Source: Chionoecetes opilio
Taxonomy: Eukaryota > Arthropoda > Malacostraca > Decapoda > Majidae
NCBI GenBank assembly: GCA_016584305.1
Contig: JACEEZ010021699.1
Span: 150,397 to 214,396 of the forward strand
Length of the DNA: 64,000 bases
Direction: 5' to 3'
The notes below the pieces were generated by a model. It saw only the letters and a program-made list of their open reading frames with translations. It was not told where the DNA came from and searched no databases. Shown one piece after another: positions 11,113 to 22,618 of the stretch. Within the stretch, counting starts at the first letter, position 1, and every line of letters begins with the position of its first letter. Position numbers and translations under genes: made by a program.

Positions 11113-11480
11113 CTGACATTAGAAGGTTCAGTGGTCACGAGAGAATGATTAAAACTACTGCTATAATATTGTCCATTGGCAAGCAAAGAACTTTCAAAAG
11201 CATACTACAAAACCTTAGTTCTGAAGACTTGAAAGAAGCAGAGGGCTATTGGGTTAAGATAGTTCAAAGTGAGTTTAGAGAAGATTGGGAAACAAATATT
11301 TGAAAGACTGGGACCCAGTAAAGATGAAAACGAGATAATTGTAGTCGGGGAGAGAATCAGCAATTGGTTAAAGGACAACTGGAATCAAAACAAGTTTATA
11401 TTGCTCTCAAGAACACACCCGTTCACCAGACTGTACATACAACACTTTCATAACATCGACCATGGGGAGTAGACCTGACT

Positions 11481-12492
11481 TTGGCTAAGCTTCAAAGCAA
11501 ATTCTGGGTAACAGGAGCACGTAAGGTGATTAAATCAGTCAAGGAGAAATGTGTTATTTGTAAAAGGATAGCCAAGGCAATGATGAAACAGCAAATGGGA
11601 CAGCTCCCAGAGCGAAGAATAAAACCAACACCTGCATTCTTTAACACCTCATTAGACTTATTTGGCCCAATAATGATGCAGAGATACTGTAAAACGCAAG
11701 GTAAGAGCAAAGGTGTATGGTGTAATATTTACATGTCTAACTAGTCGAGCTGCTTACATCGATTTGACGGAGGGCTATGACACAGATAGTTTTTTGAGCA
11801 CCTTCCACCGGTTTGTCTCAATACGGGGATACCATCACACTATTCACTCTGCCATGGAAACGCAACTAACAGCTGGCAATAAAAAAATTTGGGATATGAC
11901 TGAAAAATGGAACATCACTCAGATATCTAAGTTTGGTTCACACCAGGGAATGACACGGTCTTGCAATAAATCAGCAAAGGCGCCATGGCAGAATGGAACG
12001 TGTGAGTCACTGATCAAGTCAGTGAAACGGTTACTAGTGATAGTTGTTGGTGAAAATGTACTAAGCTTTGGTGAGCTACAAACAGTGTTGTTTGAAGTAG
12101 CAAACCTATTAAACGAACGACCTATTGGAATGAAACCTGGCTATGACATACATTTGGGTGCATACTTGTGTCCTAATGACTTGTTACGTGGTCGTTCAAG
12201 TAGCAAGGTTCCAAGTGGACCCATGATCTATACGATTGATGTGAGAAAACGAGTCGGTCTTATTCAGAGTATTGTAACCTCATTTTGGAGGCGATGGATG
12301 CGGGATTACTTCCCCACACTGACAGTAAGACAGAAGTGGCATACTGCTCAAAGGAATCTGAAGAAAGATGACATTGTATTAGTTCAGGGGCTACATTCAG
12401 AGAGGCTTACTTCCGGTCTGCACGACCTAGCGACTTCCAACAGCTGTTCTGGGCAACTTTTGGCATTCTGCAGACGTACTTATAGACGTTAG
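11481..12492 (+). pseudogene. BEL/Pao integrase, catalytic Asp lost
   Basis: The first frame (11481-11744) contains AKLQSKFWVTGARKVIKSVK and the Cys pair of KCVICKRIAKAM, the zinc-binding end, then FFNTSLDLFGPI with the first catalytic Asp. After a frameshift, 11713-12492 carries RAAYIDLTEGYDTDSFLSTF, then HSAMETQLTAG where the family has Ser-Asp-Asn-Gly-Thr-Gln: the second catalytic Asp is replaced. The third residue is kept in APWQNGTCESLIKSVKRLL (Glu). The C-terminal block FWRRWMRDYFPTL ... KDDIVLV is the DUF5641 tail of Pao integrases. The enzyme would be dead. Confidence 0.82.
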
Positions 12493-12663
12493 GCTGTCAA
12501 AACAAAGCGACCACGGCAGGGGTGGCGTAGAGCACGCAATATACATAAAAATACTCATAAATTGAGTATATATGATGTTTTCTGACTCAAGAACTGAACA
12601 GGGCAAGTATACAAATGAAATTAGGCCTTAAGCCTATCTCCTACCCTCGTGGTGAATTTATAA

Positions 12664-12905
12664 TGGGGTGATGAGCCGAGTGGTGAACGGCGGCACCTCA
12701 CCGAGACCCTGACCGAGACCTCCTCGCCTCACCACCCCGGCGGGTAGCTGCCACCAACCGCCACGCATCAGACTGAAGGTATAATGGCTCCCTTTTCCTT
12801 AATAAAACCCCAAGCCCTTGTCCATCCAGCCGTGATGGGTATCGGGTGTTAGCCGGGGTTTGTGACCCGCCTCCCGGGGTGGCTGCTTCCCCCAAATGGC
12901 AGGAA
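12664..12905 (+). repeat. SINE-like element in the BEL/Pao 3' region
   Basis: Starts with a weak A-box-like AGCCGAGTGGTGAACGGCG and ends with a body (GTTAGCCGGGGTTTGTGACC, CTCCCGGGGTGGCTGCTTCC) that resembles the tail of the tRNA-derived elements at 35640-35700 and 39835-39900. The B box is not recognisable. The rest of 12493-13314 is non-coding BEL sequence with nothing else I recognise. Confidence 0.5.
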
Positions 12906-13314
12906 GACCAGTTACGAATAGAGAGATTATCAAGCGGAAAAGATCACCCATAGTGACACCGTAGCGCCACTGCCATATCTCGTACCAGAATCCCCGCGAC
13001 TTCCGGGTTGTACAAATATAGGAAGTTAGTTAAGCTAAACACCGTGCCCTTTAACTCTCTCTGAATGTCTGCCCAGGATAATTATTTGATTTGGGATAAT
13101 TAGAAATTAGCACAGGTCTTACGAGCTGAACCAGGTAGAGATGGCAAGGTCAGAGACAAGTTGAGTTACAAGCCCTCAAGTTGTAATTCTCAGTATGAAG
13201 GAAGGAAGGATATGTTGGTCAACTGATCTGTGCACAGACTTGTGCTTATTCTGCCTGTTGAAGATCAATAGTTGGGAAAAGTCGACAGGAGTGCTTTGGA
13301 ATTGCTATGAGGAG

Positions 13315-14274
13315 TGTACTGATAATTTTTCAGTGTCCCTTCTTGGGATACTGAAACGTTCTCACGTTCGTACGTTCTCTTTTCATTCATCATGATTTTC
13401 TAGGTATTAGGTGTGTTGTGGCACTTTATGTTGTTATTATTTATAGGGATATATCTATATTATTCAATAGATATGTACATATTCGGATTTATTTGTAAGC
13501 ACGGTTGTGCATTCTGTTGTTCTTGTGGGTGACGTAGTGGTAAGTGATGTGGCGGATTCTTCGCGGTTGCTCAGCCAGTTCTTGAGGGCAACGGGCTGTG
13601 AACACTCGACTGGCTGTGGTGGTGTGAGGGCGTCAAAGGAATGTACGCTAGACTTGGTCCGCTATTATTGAAATGGAAGGCCCTGGGGATGCACGCTGTA
13701 GTGCTGTGTAGGAGATTTCGGGTGAGTGGTATACATTATGGTTCGGTGCATTGTGTTTGAATACTGGTGCTTCAACTCAGTTGTGACAAGTGTGCGGGTT
13801 TGCGTAACATTGTTTCGTTATTGCTTGTTTAACTGTAATGGGAGTGACTTATGTGCAGTGTGGCTTGCCACCCTGTTGATATAGGCAGTGTGTTGCAGTG
13901 TTGCGATGACCTTGGATTGAGGCCATGTGGAGTGCGGTCCAGCCCAAGAGATGTCGGTACAATTCACCAACCAGAGCCTTGCTAAGGGAGGCACTGTGTG
14001 AGTTTTGTCAGTCCCCCTTTTTGGTAATATTTTCATTGAGATTAATATTTTTGGGGAAATTTTTGTTGTTTTGTTTTAATTGCAGAAAAGCTCCTGCATC
14101 AATTGACCACTAGTTATAGTTTTGGTGATCTTTAGCCACTTGTTACAAGAAGGGTTGTTCCTCTTTTTTTTTTTTCTTTCCTTTTTTTTCTAACATGTAC
14201 AATGTTCACAGGTTGGACCCTATAATAAAGGAGTTTACTTCAAGTGCTGTCTGATTCATCGCCTGGTGAAACCA
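13315..14274 (+). repeat. BEL/Pao 3' LTR
   Basis: Same 960-bp repeat as the 5' LTR, with AATAAAG near 14224. It is followed directly by the resumed gypsy LTR sequence GTGGTAATCACC. Confidence 0.88.
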
Positions 14275-14306
14275 GTGGTAATCACCGTTACTGTGACGAG
14301 GGAGGT
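14275..14306. repeat. Resumed gypsy LTR end beyond the BEL/Pao insertion
   Basis: GTGGTAATCACCGTTACTGT and following bases match 1568-1594. It is directly followed by ~30 bp and a (GA)n tract. Confidence 0.65.
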
Positions 14307-14329
14307 GTAGTTCAGGTGTAGTTCCTCAC

Positions 14330-14443
<114 letters not shown>

Positions 14444-14644
14444 ATACTTTTTATATATTGGCAGTTATGTTACAATTCAGTACAAGGAAATACATGGTGA
14501 GTGCAGGGATATTGCAGGGCCCGATGAGAAAATGCTCTATTACGGGCCTGAATCATTATCTCTAGGTTTAATTTATCTCACAGCGATGACCGCAGACAAC
14601 TCAACATAATATACATATATGTACTTTTTATCTTCTGATTTTTA

Positions 14645-15232
14645 TACATATTTTTTTTTATTTTTTTTTTATTTACATCACAAAGGACTGGCCAAGGGCA
14701 CAGCAAAAATGGGTAACATAAAGCCCGCTTAGTTGCCAGTCCCTATAAAGAAGACAGTAAGAGAATAAAATAAAAAAGCGGGGTGCGCCAATTTAGTTCG
14801 GCCGGTGTCTTGTTACTCTTCTTTTGAAAATATTTAAGTCATAGGAAAATGGAAAAATAGAAACAGGAAGAGAGTTCCAGAGTTTACCAGTGAAAGTGAT
14901 GAAAGAGTAAAGATACTGATTAACTCTTGCATTAGGAAGATGGACAGAATAGGGATGAGAATGAGTAGAAAGTCTTGTGCAGCGAGGCCGCGGCAGGGGG
15001 GGAGGCATGCAGTTAGCAAGTTCAGAAGAGCAGTGAGCATGAAAATAACGGTAGAAGAGAGCAAGAGAAGCAACATTGCGTCGGTGATTTAAAGATTGAA
15101 GACAGTCTGTCAGAGGAGGGGAGTTGATGAGACGAAAAACTTTTGACTCAACCCTGTTTAGGAGAGCTGTATGAGTGGATCCTCCCCAAACATGTGAGAC
15201 ATACTCCATACATGGGCGGATAAGGCCCATTC
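14645..15232 (-). mobile_element. Second 5'-truncated copy of the Jockey-like LINE
   Basis: Same 3' end as 6873-7440: T-rich tail at 14648-14676 on the plus strand, then a coding frame (15230-14793, minus) with GLIRPCMEYVSHVWGGSTHT and SLNHRRNVASLALFYRY. Truncation point is near 15232, where sequence identity with the first copy stops at GGATAAGGCCC. Confidence 0.85.
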
Positions 15233-15314
15233 ATCCCCCTGTTGTGACATTTAACCTCACCACACCTCACCTCTCTCCCTCTCCCCCTCGCTCCCCACTA
15301 TCTTTCTCCTGCCA

Positions 15315-15452
<138 letters not shown>

Positions 15453-15739
15453 AAAATGGGTTTCATATATTGAGTACAGGAAAATGAAGAGCCACACCAC
15501 ACATCACCTCTCTTTCTCCTGCTCCCTCTCCTTCGCCTGCCCTCTTTTTTTCCCTCATCCCCCCGCTCTCTCTCTCACTCTTGTTACGAGCTTCGGTAGC
15601 GAACAGACGTGCCTAACAGTCCCTCCGTTATTTCCACCAACAACCTGTTCAAGATGGATACACCAGTTTTGAAAACGCTACTTTCTGCTCAGGACCAAAA
15701 TTACCGCAGTCCTTTGGAAGTGTTTACAAAGCAAAGTGA

Positions 15740-16851
15740 ATGCAGATTTCAATCTCTGCAATCAACTGTGACGGAATAACCAGAAGTTTAGAGTTTAGTC
15801 AAAAAGAGGTTGAAGATCTGAAACAGGTTGTTAATAATCATGATATTGAGATAAATAACAACCACAGAGTAATCGACTATCTTAAGGAAAAACTTCGAGC
15901 TAGTGAAGTGCATACCAACGATTTATGCGAGAGATGCACTTATCAAGAAGATTACAACCGCCGCAACAATCTTCAATTCATAAGAACAAAAAATTCAATT
16001 CAATTCAACGACCTGGAGGGGAAACCTGGAAGCAAACTGCCCAACAAGTAAGCAAACTATTAGAGAATATGCTTCAACTACCCAATATCGAAATGGAGCG
16101 AGCACACCGGGTTGGCCAGCGTCAAGACAATTGTGGCCGACCCATCATTGTTCGTTTCAGAAGGTATGGTGATCGTGAAACAGTCCTTAGAAATGCCGCC
16201 ATGTTAAAAGGATCTAGTATATTCGTAAACGAAGATCTTTGCCCCGCCTCTCAGAAGATACGTAAAGTAAAACTACCAATGATGCGTCAAGCCAGGAGTG
16301 AAGGTAAACTAGAGTATTTCCGGCACACCAACTTGATCATCAAAGAGAGACCGATTTCGAGACAACAAAGTGAACCCGTGAGGAGGAACTGGAACACCGG
16401 AGCCGCCAACGGACCCAACGTCGGCACTTCAGTCAGTGATGGTGGCGACGCCAGTGAGGGAGGTCCTGGTGCCGCTGCTGCTGCCGCTGCCCCACGGGCC
16501 GCTGCTGCTACCGCTGTCCCTCAGGCCGCTGCTGCTGCGGCTGCCCCACGGGCCGCTGCTGCTGCCGCTGTCTCTCTGGCCGCTGCTGCTGCGGCTGCAC
16601 CACAGGCCGCTGCCGCTGCTGCTGGTGCTGTAGCTCCTCATCCTGGTCGTCCTGGTCCCAGGGCTACCGGGATGCCAGTCACCGCGGCTGTGTCACTGTC
16701 CGCTGACGGGGCTGCCGGCGGGCGAGGTGCGGTGGCGACACATCTGCTCACTGGTGACGAAAAGAAGAAAAATCGCCCTCGACCAAAAGGAAAGATACGG
16801 CGACGCAACACAAGATGTCCCTCAGAAATACGTAAATATTGTATCAGGTAA
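15740..16851 (+). pseudogene. LINE ORF1 protein with coiled coil, RRM-like core and Ala-rich tract
   Basis: Two overlapping frames, 15740-16051 and 15925-16851, joined by a frameshift near 16000. The N-terminal part is a coiled coil (EVEDLKQVVNNHDIEINNNH...DYLKEKL). The core reads IEMERAHRVGQ...RPIIVRFRRYGDRETVL and FVNEDLCPASQKIRKVKLP, the pattern of L1-type ORF1 (Transposase_22-like) RNA-binding proteins. From 16470 to 16640 a (GCTGCTGCC)-type trinucleotide expansion encodes an Ala/Pro/Arg tract. A basic tail (KKKNRPRPKGKIRRR) ends the protein. Its role would be binding LINE RNA. Confidence 0.75.
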
Positions 16852-16880
16852 TCATTTCTGACCTAAACTTATAACTTAAC

Positions 16881-18187
16881 ATGACTGTTGACTGCAATTT
16901 ATTTCCATTTTTTTATTTAAATGATTCAGATTATGCTTATATATTTGATAATTACCATAACTTTCCCTTAGAAGTTATCAATAACATGACATTTGATCCC
17001 TTTCTTAATGCTAGTGGTAATGGTAGAACACCAGTAGAGGACAATTTTTACTTAGCAACGCAAGATCTAAATTGTAATTATTATTTTTGTGATAACCTTA
17101 ACTCACTAGAGTGTTCATCTTCCAAATTGTCTATGCTGTCCTTCAATAGTAATAGCATCCCACGTCATTGGGACGAGTTATGTGACCAGTGTATAGATAT
17201 ATCAAATGTAAAGTATGATATTATTGGTTTATGTGAAACACGGTTAAATGAACATATTTTCAAACTTTATAATCTCAGCCAATACAATTCTTACTTTAAG
17301 AACAGAAATACAACTGGAGGTGGAATTGCTGTTTACCTGCAAAGTAGTCTTCAAGGAAAAGAGCTACAAGACATTTCACTACAGTTATCACACATTGAAT
17401 CATTATTCTTAAGAGTTGAAGGATCACACAACTTTATCCTAGGGATGATATATCGGCCTACTAATACTAATCCAGCAGAGTTTATACTTTCCCTTGATTA
17501 CATATTATTTTTACAAACTATATCTAATGAGGGCTTACCATGCTATTTAATAGGAGATATGAATATCAATTTATTGAAACTATTTGATAATAACATGCAC
17601 GACCTGGTGAATTTATTTTATTCATATTTATTTTTTCCAACTATCAATAAGCCAAAAAGAGTTACTAGATCCTCAGCCTCCTTAATTGACCATATATGGA
17701 CTAATAATTTTGATAATTATCAATGTAGTGGAAATTGTATACCTCTATGAGCGACCACTTCCCGATTTTCTGTTCATTCACTAACCCAAGCCCGATCAAA
17801 AGCGACACCTACAGAACTATTACTAAACGAATATTCACTGATCATGCAATTTCTAAATTTAAAACTGGTTTATCGAACTACAAGTGGGAGGTTTATATTA
17901 TAAGTGGTATCAATGAAACTTTTAATGCTTACATACAACAAATTTCAAAGTTATATAATAAACACTTTCCAGTAAAAAAGTGTTATGTCAAGGATAAGTA
18001 TATCGGTAAACCATATATATCACAAGCTATAAGAGCCTCAATTAAGGAAAGAAATCGTCTTCAAAGACTATACTCTAAATGGCCATTGACATATGAAACT
18101 GCTTTCAAAAAGTACAGAAATAAGCTTACCTCCATTATCAGGGCAGCAAAAGAAAATTACTACAAAACTACATTGAAGGGAACATGA
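16881..18187 (+). pseudogene. LINE ORF2: AP-type endonuclease
   Basis: The frame 16881-17750 carries the endonuclease blocks in order: LSMLSFNSNSIPRHWDEL (N-terminal Asn), YDIIGLCETRLNE (catalytic Glu), TTGGGIAVYLQSSLQ, LGMIYRPTNTNPAEF, YLIGDMNINLLK (Asp-x-Asn) and SASLIDHIWTNN. A frameshift at about 17740 leads to SDHFPIFCSF, with the Asp-His pair that ends the active site. All catalytic residues are therefore still present. From 17900 to 18187 comes the linker to the RT (AIRASIKERNRLQRLYSKW). It nicks target DNA for priming. Confidence 0.85.
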
Positions 18188-18227
18188 AGGTAATCCGAAT
18201 AAATCCTGGAATCTAATAAATGATATC

Positions 18228-19253
18228 TTGGGAAAACACAACAAAACGAAAATACCAAATACCATTACATATCAGGGAAATAGCATTACAAGAACTGAAA
18301 ACATGACTGAAGCATTTAACGACTATTTTTGTAATGTTGCAATAGATTTATCGAAATCTGTTCAAGATACATCAAGTACTTATACAGACTTTATGCCTCA
18401 TCCAGTCCCTTATTCCTTTTACTTGCCACCGACATCAATTGAAGAAATTAAAGCTACAGTAAAGAGCCTGAAACTAACATCCCCAGGCCATGATGAATGA
18501 TGATATTGACATAAAAGTAATACAACAATGTATTGATGAGATATCTCCATTTCTTGTTCATATCATAAATCAATCATTTACAGTGGGAGAGTTTCCAAGT
18601 CATTTACAAATTGCTAAGGTTATTCCAATTTATAAAAAAGGTGACATTTCTATTCCCGAAAATTATAGACCCATATCAATATTGCCAGCATTTAGTAAAA
18701 TTTTCGAAAAAATTATGCCAACTAGATTATTTAATTACCTCTCTAAGAATGCAATACTATCTAAGCACCAATTTGGATTTCGACCAAAATATTCCTGTGA
18801 ACTTGCAATACAAAACCTATGTCAACACATCTACGACGTCATGGATTCAAAACAATTTCATTTAACTGTCTTTTGTGATTTCTCTATTGTGATTTCTCTA
18901 AAGCCTTTGACACCATCCCACGTGATATTCTACTTGAAAAACTAAATATGTATGGAATACGGGGTCCAGCACATCAATGGTTTAGGAGTTATTTAGGAAA
19001 TCGAAAACAATACACTACATTTAATGATAAATCATCATTTATGAGAAGCATATTTTATGGAGTGCCACAGGGATCTATTTTCGGACCTAAACTATTTATG
19101 ATATTTATCAATGACATAACACATTCCAGTGGAAAGTTGAAATTCTTGCTATTTGCAGATGACACCTGTATATTTCTTAATGACACAAACCTTTTTAATC
19201 TATCAAGTCACCATAAAGACTGAATTAAATCGCTTATACAAATGGATTCAAAG
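18228..19253 (+). pseudogene. LINE ORF2: reverse transcriptase fingers and palm
   Basis: After the linker block NDYFCNVAIDLSKSV, motifs follow in three frames: SFTVGEFPSHLQIAKVIPIY, NYRPISILPAFSKIFEKI, KHQFGFRPKYSCELAIQ, a palm block around 18890-18930 with a small duplication (ATTTCTCTATTGTGATTTCTC) that breaks the frame, then IRGPAHQWFRSYLGNRKQY, VPQGSIFGPKLFMIFINDI and the catalytic FADDTCIF (about 19150-19175), both Asp residues kept. The frame is then cut by the solo LTR at 19254. Confidence 0.88.
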
Positions 19254-20084
19254 TGTAGAAATTTATGCTACAAACATATTTAATCTGAAGGTTCTCTTAC
19301 CTAACAATCAAACCCATGTCTATCTCCCGACACATCATCCCAGCCAATTAACTAACTAGGATACTTATCGGTGGATAGTGGGTTGAATTACGGCGTTAGG
19401 TTTGGATCAATATTGCAATGGTCTTGTGATCCGATGTGGTCGCCCGTGATCAGGGCCGCCCGTGTATGACAGAGGCGGTGGGCTGGAGACGGTAGTTGTC
19501 GAGACGTCAATGGTTATCACACCAGTAACTTGACGCGGCGGATTGTTATCTTTTGTGTTGCTAAGACACGTCCTTTGCTTTTAAACTATATGTACAATTA
19601 TTAACGTATGTACAAAATCTCTTCTTTATACAAGCACGTATATATTAGTAAGAGATGTTATCTTCACGGAGGGTCTGGGTGTACTGTTAGACAAGCACGT
19701 ATATTAACTGTTACTCCTGGGGATGGCTGGAGTGTACTGATTCTCCAAGGTGGGCGGTGAGCCACCGCTACCTGGTCCTAAGCCACGTATATTATTCCCT
19801 ATGGCCTAGAATCTAATGACGATAGCCAATGACTGCGCTTCAGATGAAGGTGCTAATTGTTTAAGTGCAATGCTTATTAACCACTGGGGATATTAATTTA
19901 TCCTATCCCAGTACTAATCATTTACTTAAATTACCTTAATTATTACCCATTACCATTATAATTATATATATACATCCCTATACACCCCTATCACGAGCGG
20001 AAAATACTTCACTCACAAGGGGGGGGGGAAACAAAACCACCACTCTACCAATTACGAGAGGGTGGTTTATGGATAATTTCCACA
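19254..20084. mobile_element. Solo LTR (831 bp) with perfect 5-bp target duplication
   Basis: Begins TGTAGAAATTTATG and ends GGATAATTTCCACA, with imperfect inverted ends. It is flanked on both sides by CAAAG (19249-19253 and 20085-20089), and removing it with one CAAAG restores the LINE reading frame. A second member lies on the other strand at 41855-42747. No coding sequence is inside. Confidence 0.92.
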
Positions 20085-20779
20085 CAAAGTAATAAGTTAA
20101 CTTTAAATACTGACAAGACCTACTTTATGGTATCCCACCCATTAATGACTAAAGAAACCTCTGTGCAGATAAAAATTAACTGTTTTATTAACCCAGGTAA
20201 ATGAAGCAACATTTTTAGGCATTACTATTGATAATAAATTATTAGGGAAATCTCAAATCGAGGAAATAAAAACGAAAATATCTAAAATGATAGGGCAACT
20301 TGATGTAACATGTTTAAAGAAAATTTACTCTGCAATTGTTTACCCAAATTTACTGTATTGCTCTGCCATCTGGGGAGGGGCTTACTCCACATACATTGAC
20401 ACACTATTTTTGCAGCAAAAGAAACTACTACGCACAATGTTAAATTTTCCTCGTTTACAGCACACAGGTCCCCTTTTCAATGAACACAAAATCCTGAAAA
20501 TTCACGACATAATATTTTTGCAGTCAGGTGTTCTAGTCTTACAACTCCATCAATACCTGTCCCATACACATTGGCTTCACACCCATAGCCCACCAGACGG
20601 TAACAAGGAGGGGGAATGATCTCAGAGTTCCCCTGTGTAGGACTTCCCACGCCCAGCAGTGTGTGTTGTACAGAGGCACCATGCTATGGAACAGTCTAGC
20701 CATAGACATGCGTAATGCTCCATCCAAGTATAGTTTCAAAACTCAGGTTAAATATAATTTGTTAAGTAAATATGAATTA
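20085..20779 (+). pseudogene. LINE ORF2: RT C-terminal part
   Basis: Directly after the solo LTR and its target duplication the sentence resumes (NKLTLNTDKTYFMVS), then FLGITIDNK, LDVTCLKKIYSAIVYPNLLY, CSAIWGGAYSTYIDTLFLQQ, and after a frameshift VPLCRTSHAQQCVLYRGTML and FKTQVKYNLLSKYEL ending at 20779. This is the standard thumb/C-terminal region of CR1/Jockey-type RTs. Confidence 0.82.
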
Positions 20780-20878
20780 TAAGTAGGTGTACTATGTCCT
20801 CATTATACTATAAATATGTAAGTCAGTGCCAGTTCCATAGTGTTAGTGTGTATCATATTCTTGCATATGTTTTATACA

Positions 20879-21043
<165 letters not shown>

Positions 21044-21440
21044 TATTACGTGTATATTTTTTGTATTTTCGTGTAATGTGTATGCGTGCAAGTGTTATTA
21101 GTGTTGAGATATGTACGTGTATATATTTTGTAGCCAATGTGTGTGCATACGTGTATGTGCATAATGTAATGTTTGCATATCTGGAAGTTTTCTATTTTAT
21201 TTGTTACTGTATTTTTCTATTTTTTATTTATATAATATGGATTCAGTATCCATAGTATAGCTCGGTGTTTTTTTGTTTCGTTTTGTTTTTGTTTTCTTAG
21301 GCGGCCTGTTTTGCTACCATTACTTCTTTACCATAATTTGCATTTGGGTTATAGGAGCTCACGCTCAATGAACCCGGCCTGTAAAAAATTATAATGTATT
21401 ATGTTTCTTGTACTATGAATTTAAGGCCAATAAAACAATC

Positions 21441-21498
21441 TCTCTCTCTCCTCCTCTCTCTCTCTCTCCCCTCCTCTCTCTCTCTCCTCTCTCTCTCT

Positions 21499-21534
<36 letters not shown>

Positions 21535-21543
21535 TCTCTCTCT

Positions 21544-21583
<40 letters not shown>

Positions 21584-21652
21584 CTCTCTCTCTCCTCTCT
21601 CCCCTCTCTCTCTCTCTCTCTCTCCTATATATATATATTAATATATATATAT

Positions 21653-21685
<33 letters not shown>

Positions 21686-21765
21686 GGTGAGTGAGGTGGT
21701 GAGGTACTACTACAGTAGCACCTATATATATATATATATATTATATATATATATATTATATATAT

Positions 21766-21804
<39 letters not shown>
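21441..21804. repeat. Compound (TC)n-(TA)n microsatellite
   Basis: TC-rich to about 21624, then TA-rich with a short unique segment (21686-21722). It separates the LINE 3' end from the Penelope-like element. Confidence 0.95.
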
Positions 21805-21925
21805 CGTTAAAAGTGATAGCTAGTTCAACGTTTATTATCTTCTTAAAGATATTTTCTCTTTGTCTTAAGAGTGTCTTATTCTCTTTTGTAATCACTTTTA
21901 TGACTTCGCCGTAGCTTGTCATGTT

Positions 21926-21969
21926 TGCTGTATCGCGATTTCGGGTCTAAGAACCCTTCTTCAGCAGCA
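21926..21969 (-). ncRNA. Hammerhead-ribozyme-like motif
   Basis: Minus strand: stem I TGCTG / CAGCA; core CTGAAGA; stem II GGGT / ACCC; GAAA; short stem III ATC / GAT; cleavage position after ATA. This is the type I hammerhead order. It departs from consensus by one extra A between the core and stem II and by a 2-nt loop on stem III. Hammerhead motifs are known in the terminal repeats of Penelope-like elements, which is where this one lies. Confidence 0.5.
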
Positions 21970-22617
21970 TATGGAAGATGTTTTCTCCTCAGGAGTTGAG
22001 GTGTGCATGATTAAGATGCGAAGGGAAGCGCTATTTATAGCCGGTTTGCCTGCCACGCAGCCTATTACCGATGTCGATGCCGTTGGTAGATAGCTTTTGC
22101 TTCTCGTCGTCTTGAGTGGGAGACGCTGATTGGTTGTTTGGTCTTCGCTTGGCTTTTCTGTGAGTAGGCTGTTATTTGCTTTTGTTCTTTTCATGCTGGG
22201 TAGAGCTTGTAGGTCGTTTGCCTGTACGTTAAGTTTGGGATTGATCTCTTTTATGTACAGCGCTTCTAGGATGGGAAGTCGCCGCACATCTGCACACATG
22301 TCAACCAATTCTGTATTTTCTTCTAGAAATTTTCTTGTTATGATGATGCCATGTTGTTCTAATAGGTGACTTTTTGGGGCTCCGGAAGTTAGGTGGCAAG
22401 TAAGACGTCTGGACAGCTTGGTTGTCGTCATGCCGATGTAGGATGAGGGGAGGACTTCACAGTTTCCTCTTTTGCATGTGATCCTATATACGACATGGGA
22501 CTTTTGTTTTGTCTCCTTCGTCTGGCTTGGGCTGTTACGGAGAAGGAGGTTGCTGGTGTTCTTGTTTTTGTAGTAAATTTGTAGTTTTATTCTCCTCTCT
22601 TGGTCTGCAGGTTTCAC
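21961..22617 (-). pseudogene. Penelope-like GIY-YIG endonuclease domain
   Basis: The frame has KSHVVYRITCKRGNCEVLPS and SYIGMTTTKLSRRLTCHLTS, matching the GIY-YIG core (here VYR and YIG) with the conserved Arg and His after it, then EALYIKEINPKLNVQ with the family's Glu and Asn. This domain cuts target DNA in Penelope elements. It is separated from the RT frame only by a stop at 22618, and the identical region is fused to the RT tail in the plus copy. Confidence 0.88.
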
Positions 22618-22618
22618 G

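Larger units (their letters stand above)
5325..14274 (+). mobile_element. BEL/Pao LTR retrotransposon, complete structure, inactive
   Basis: Two 960-bp direct repeats (5325-6284 and 13315-14274) start TGTACTGATAA and end near GGTGAAACCA; they enclose gag, protease, RT, RNase H and integrase remnants in BEL order on the plus strand. The empty site is visible at 1560-1600 (GGTGAAGTGGTAATCC), so the insertion split one gypsy LTR. The flanking bases (GTAG before, GTGG after) are a 4-bp target duplication with one change. Frameshifts and stops occur throughout, and a truncated LINE (6873-7811) and a SINE-like element (12664-12905) were inserted later. Confidence 0.88.
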
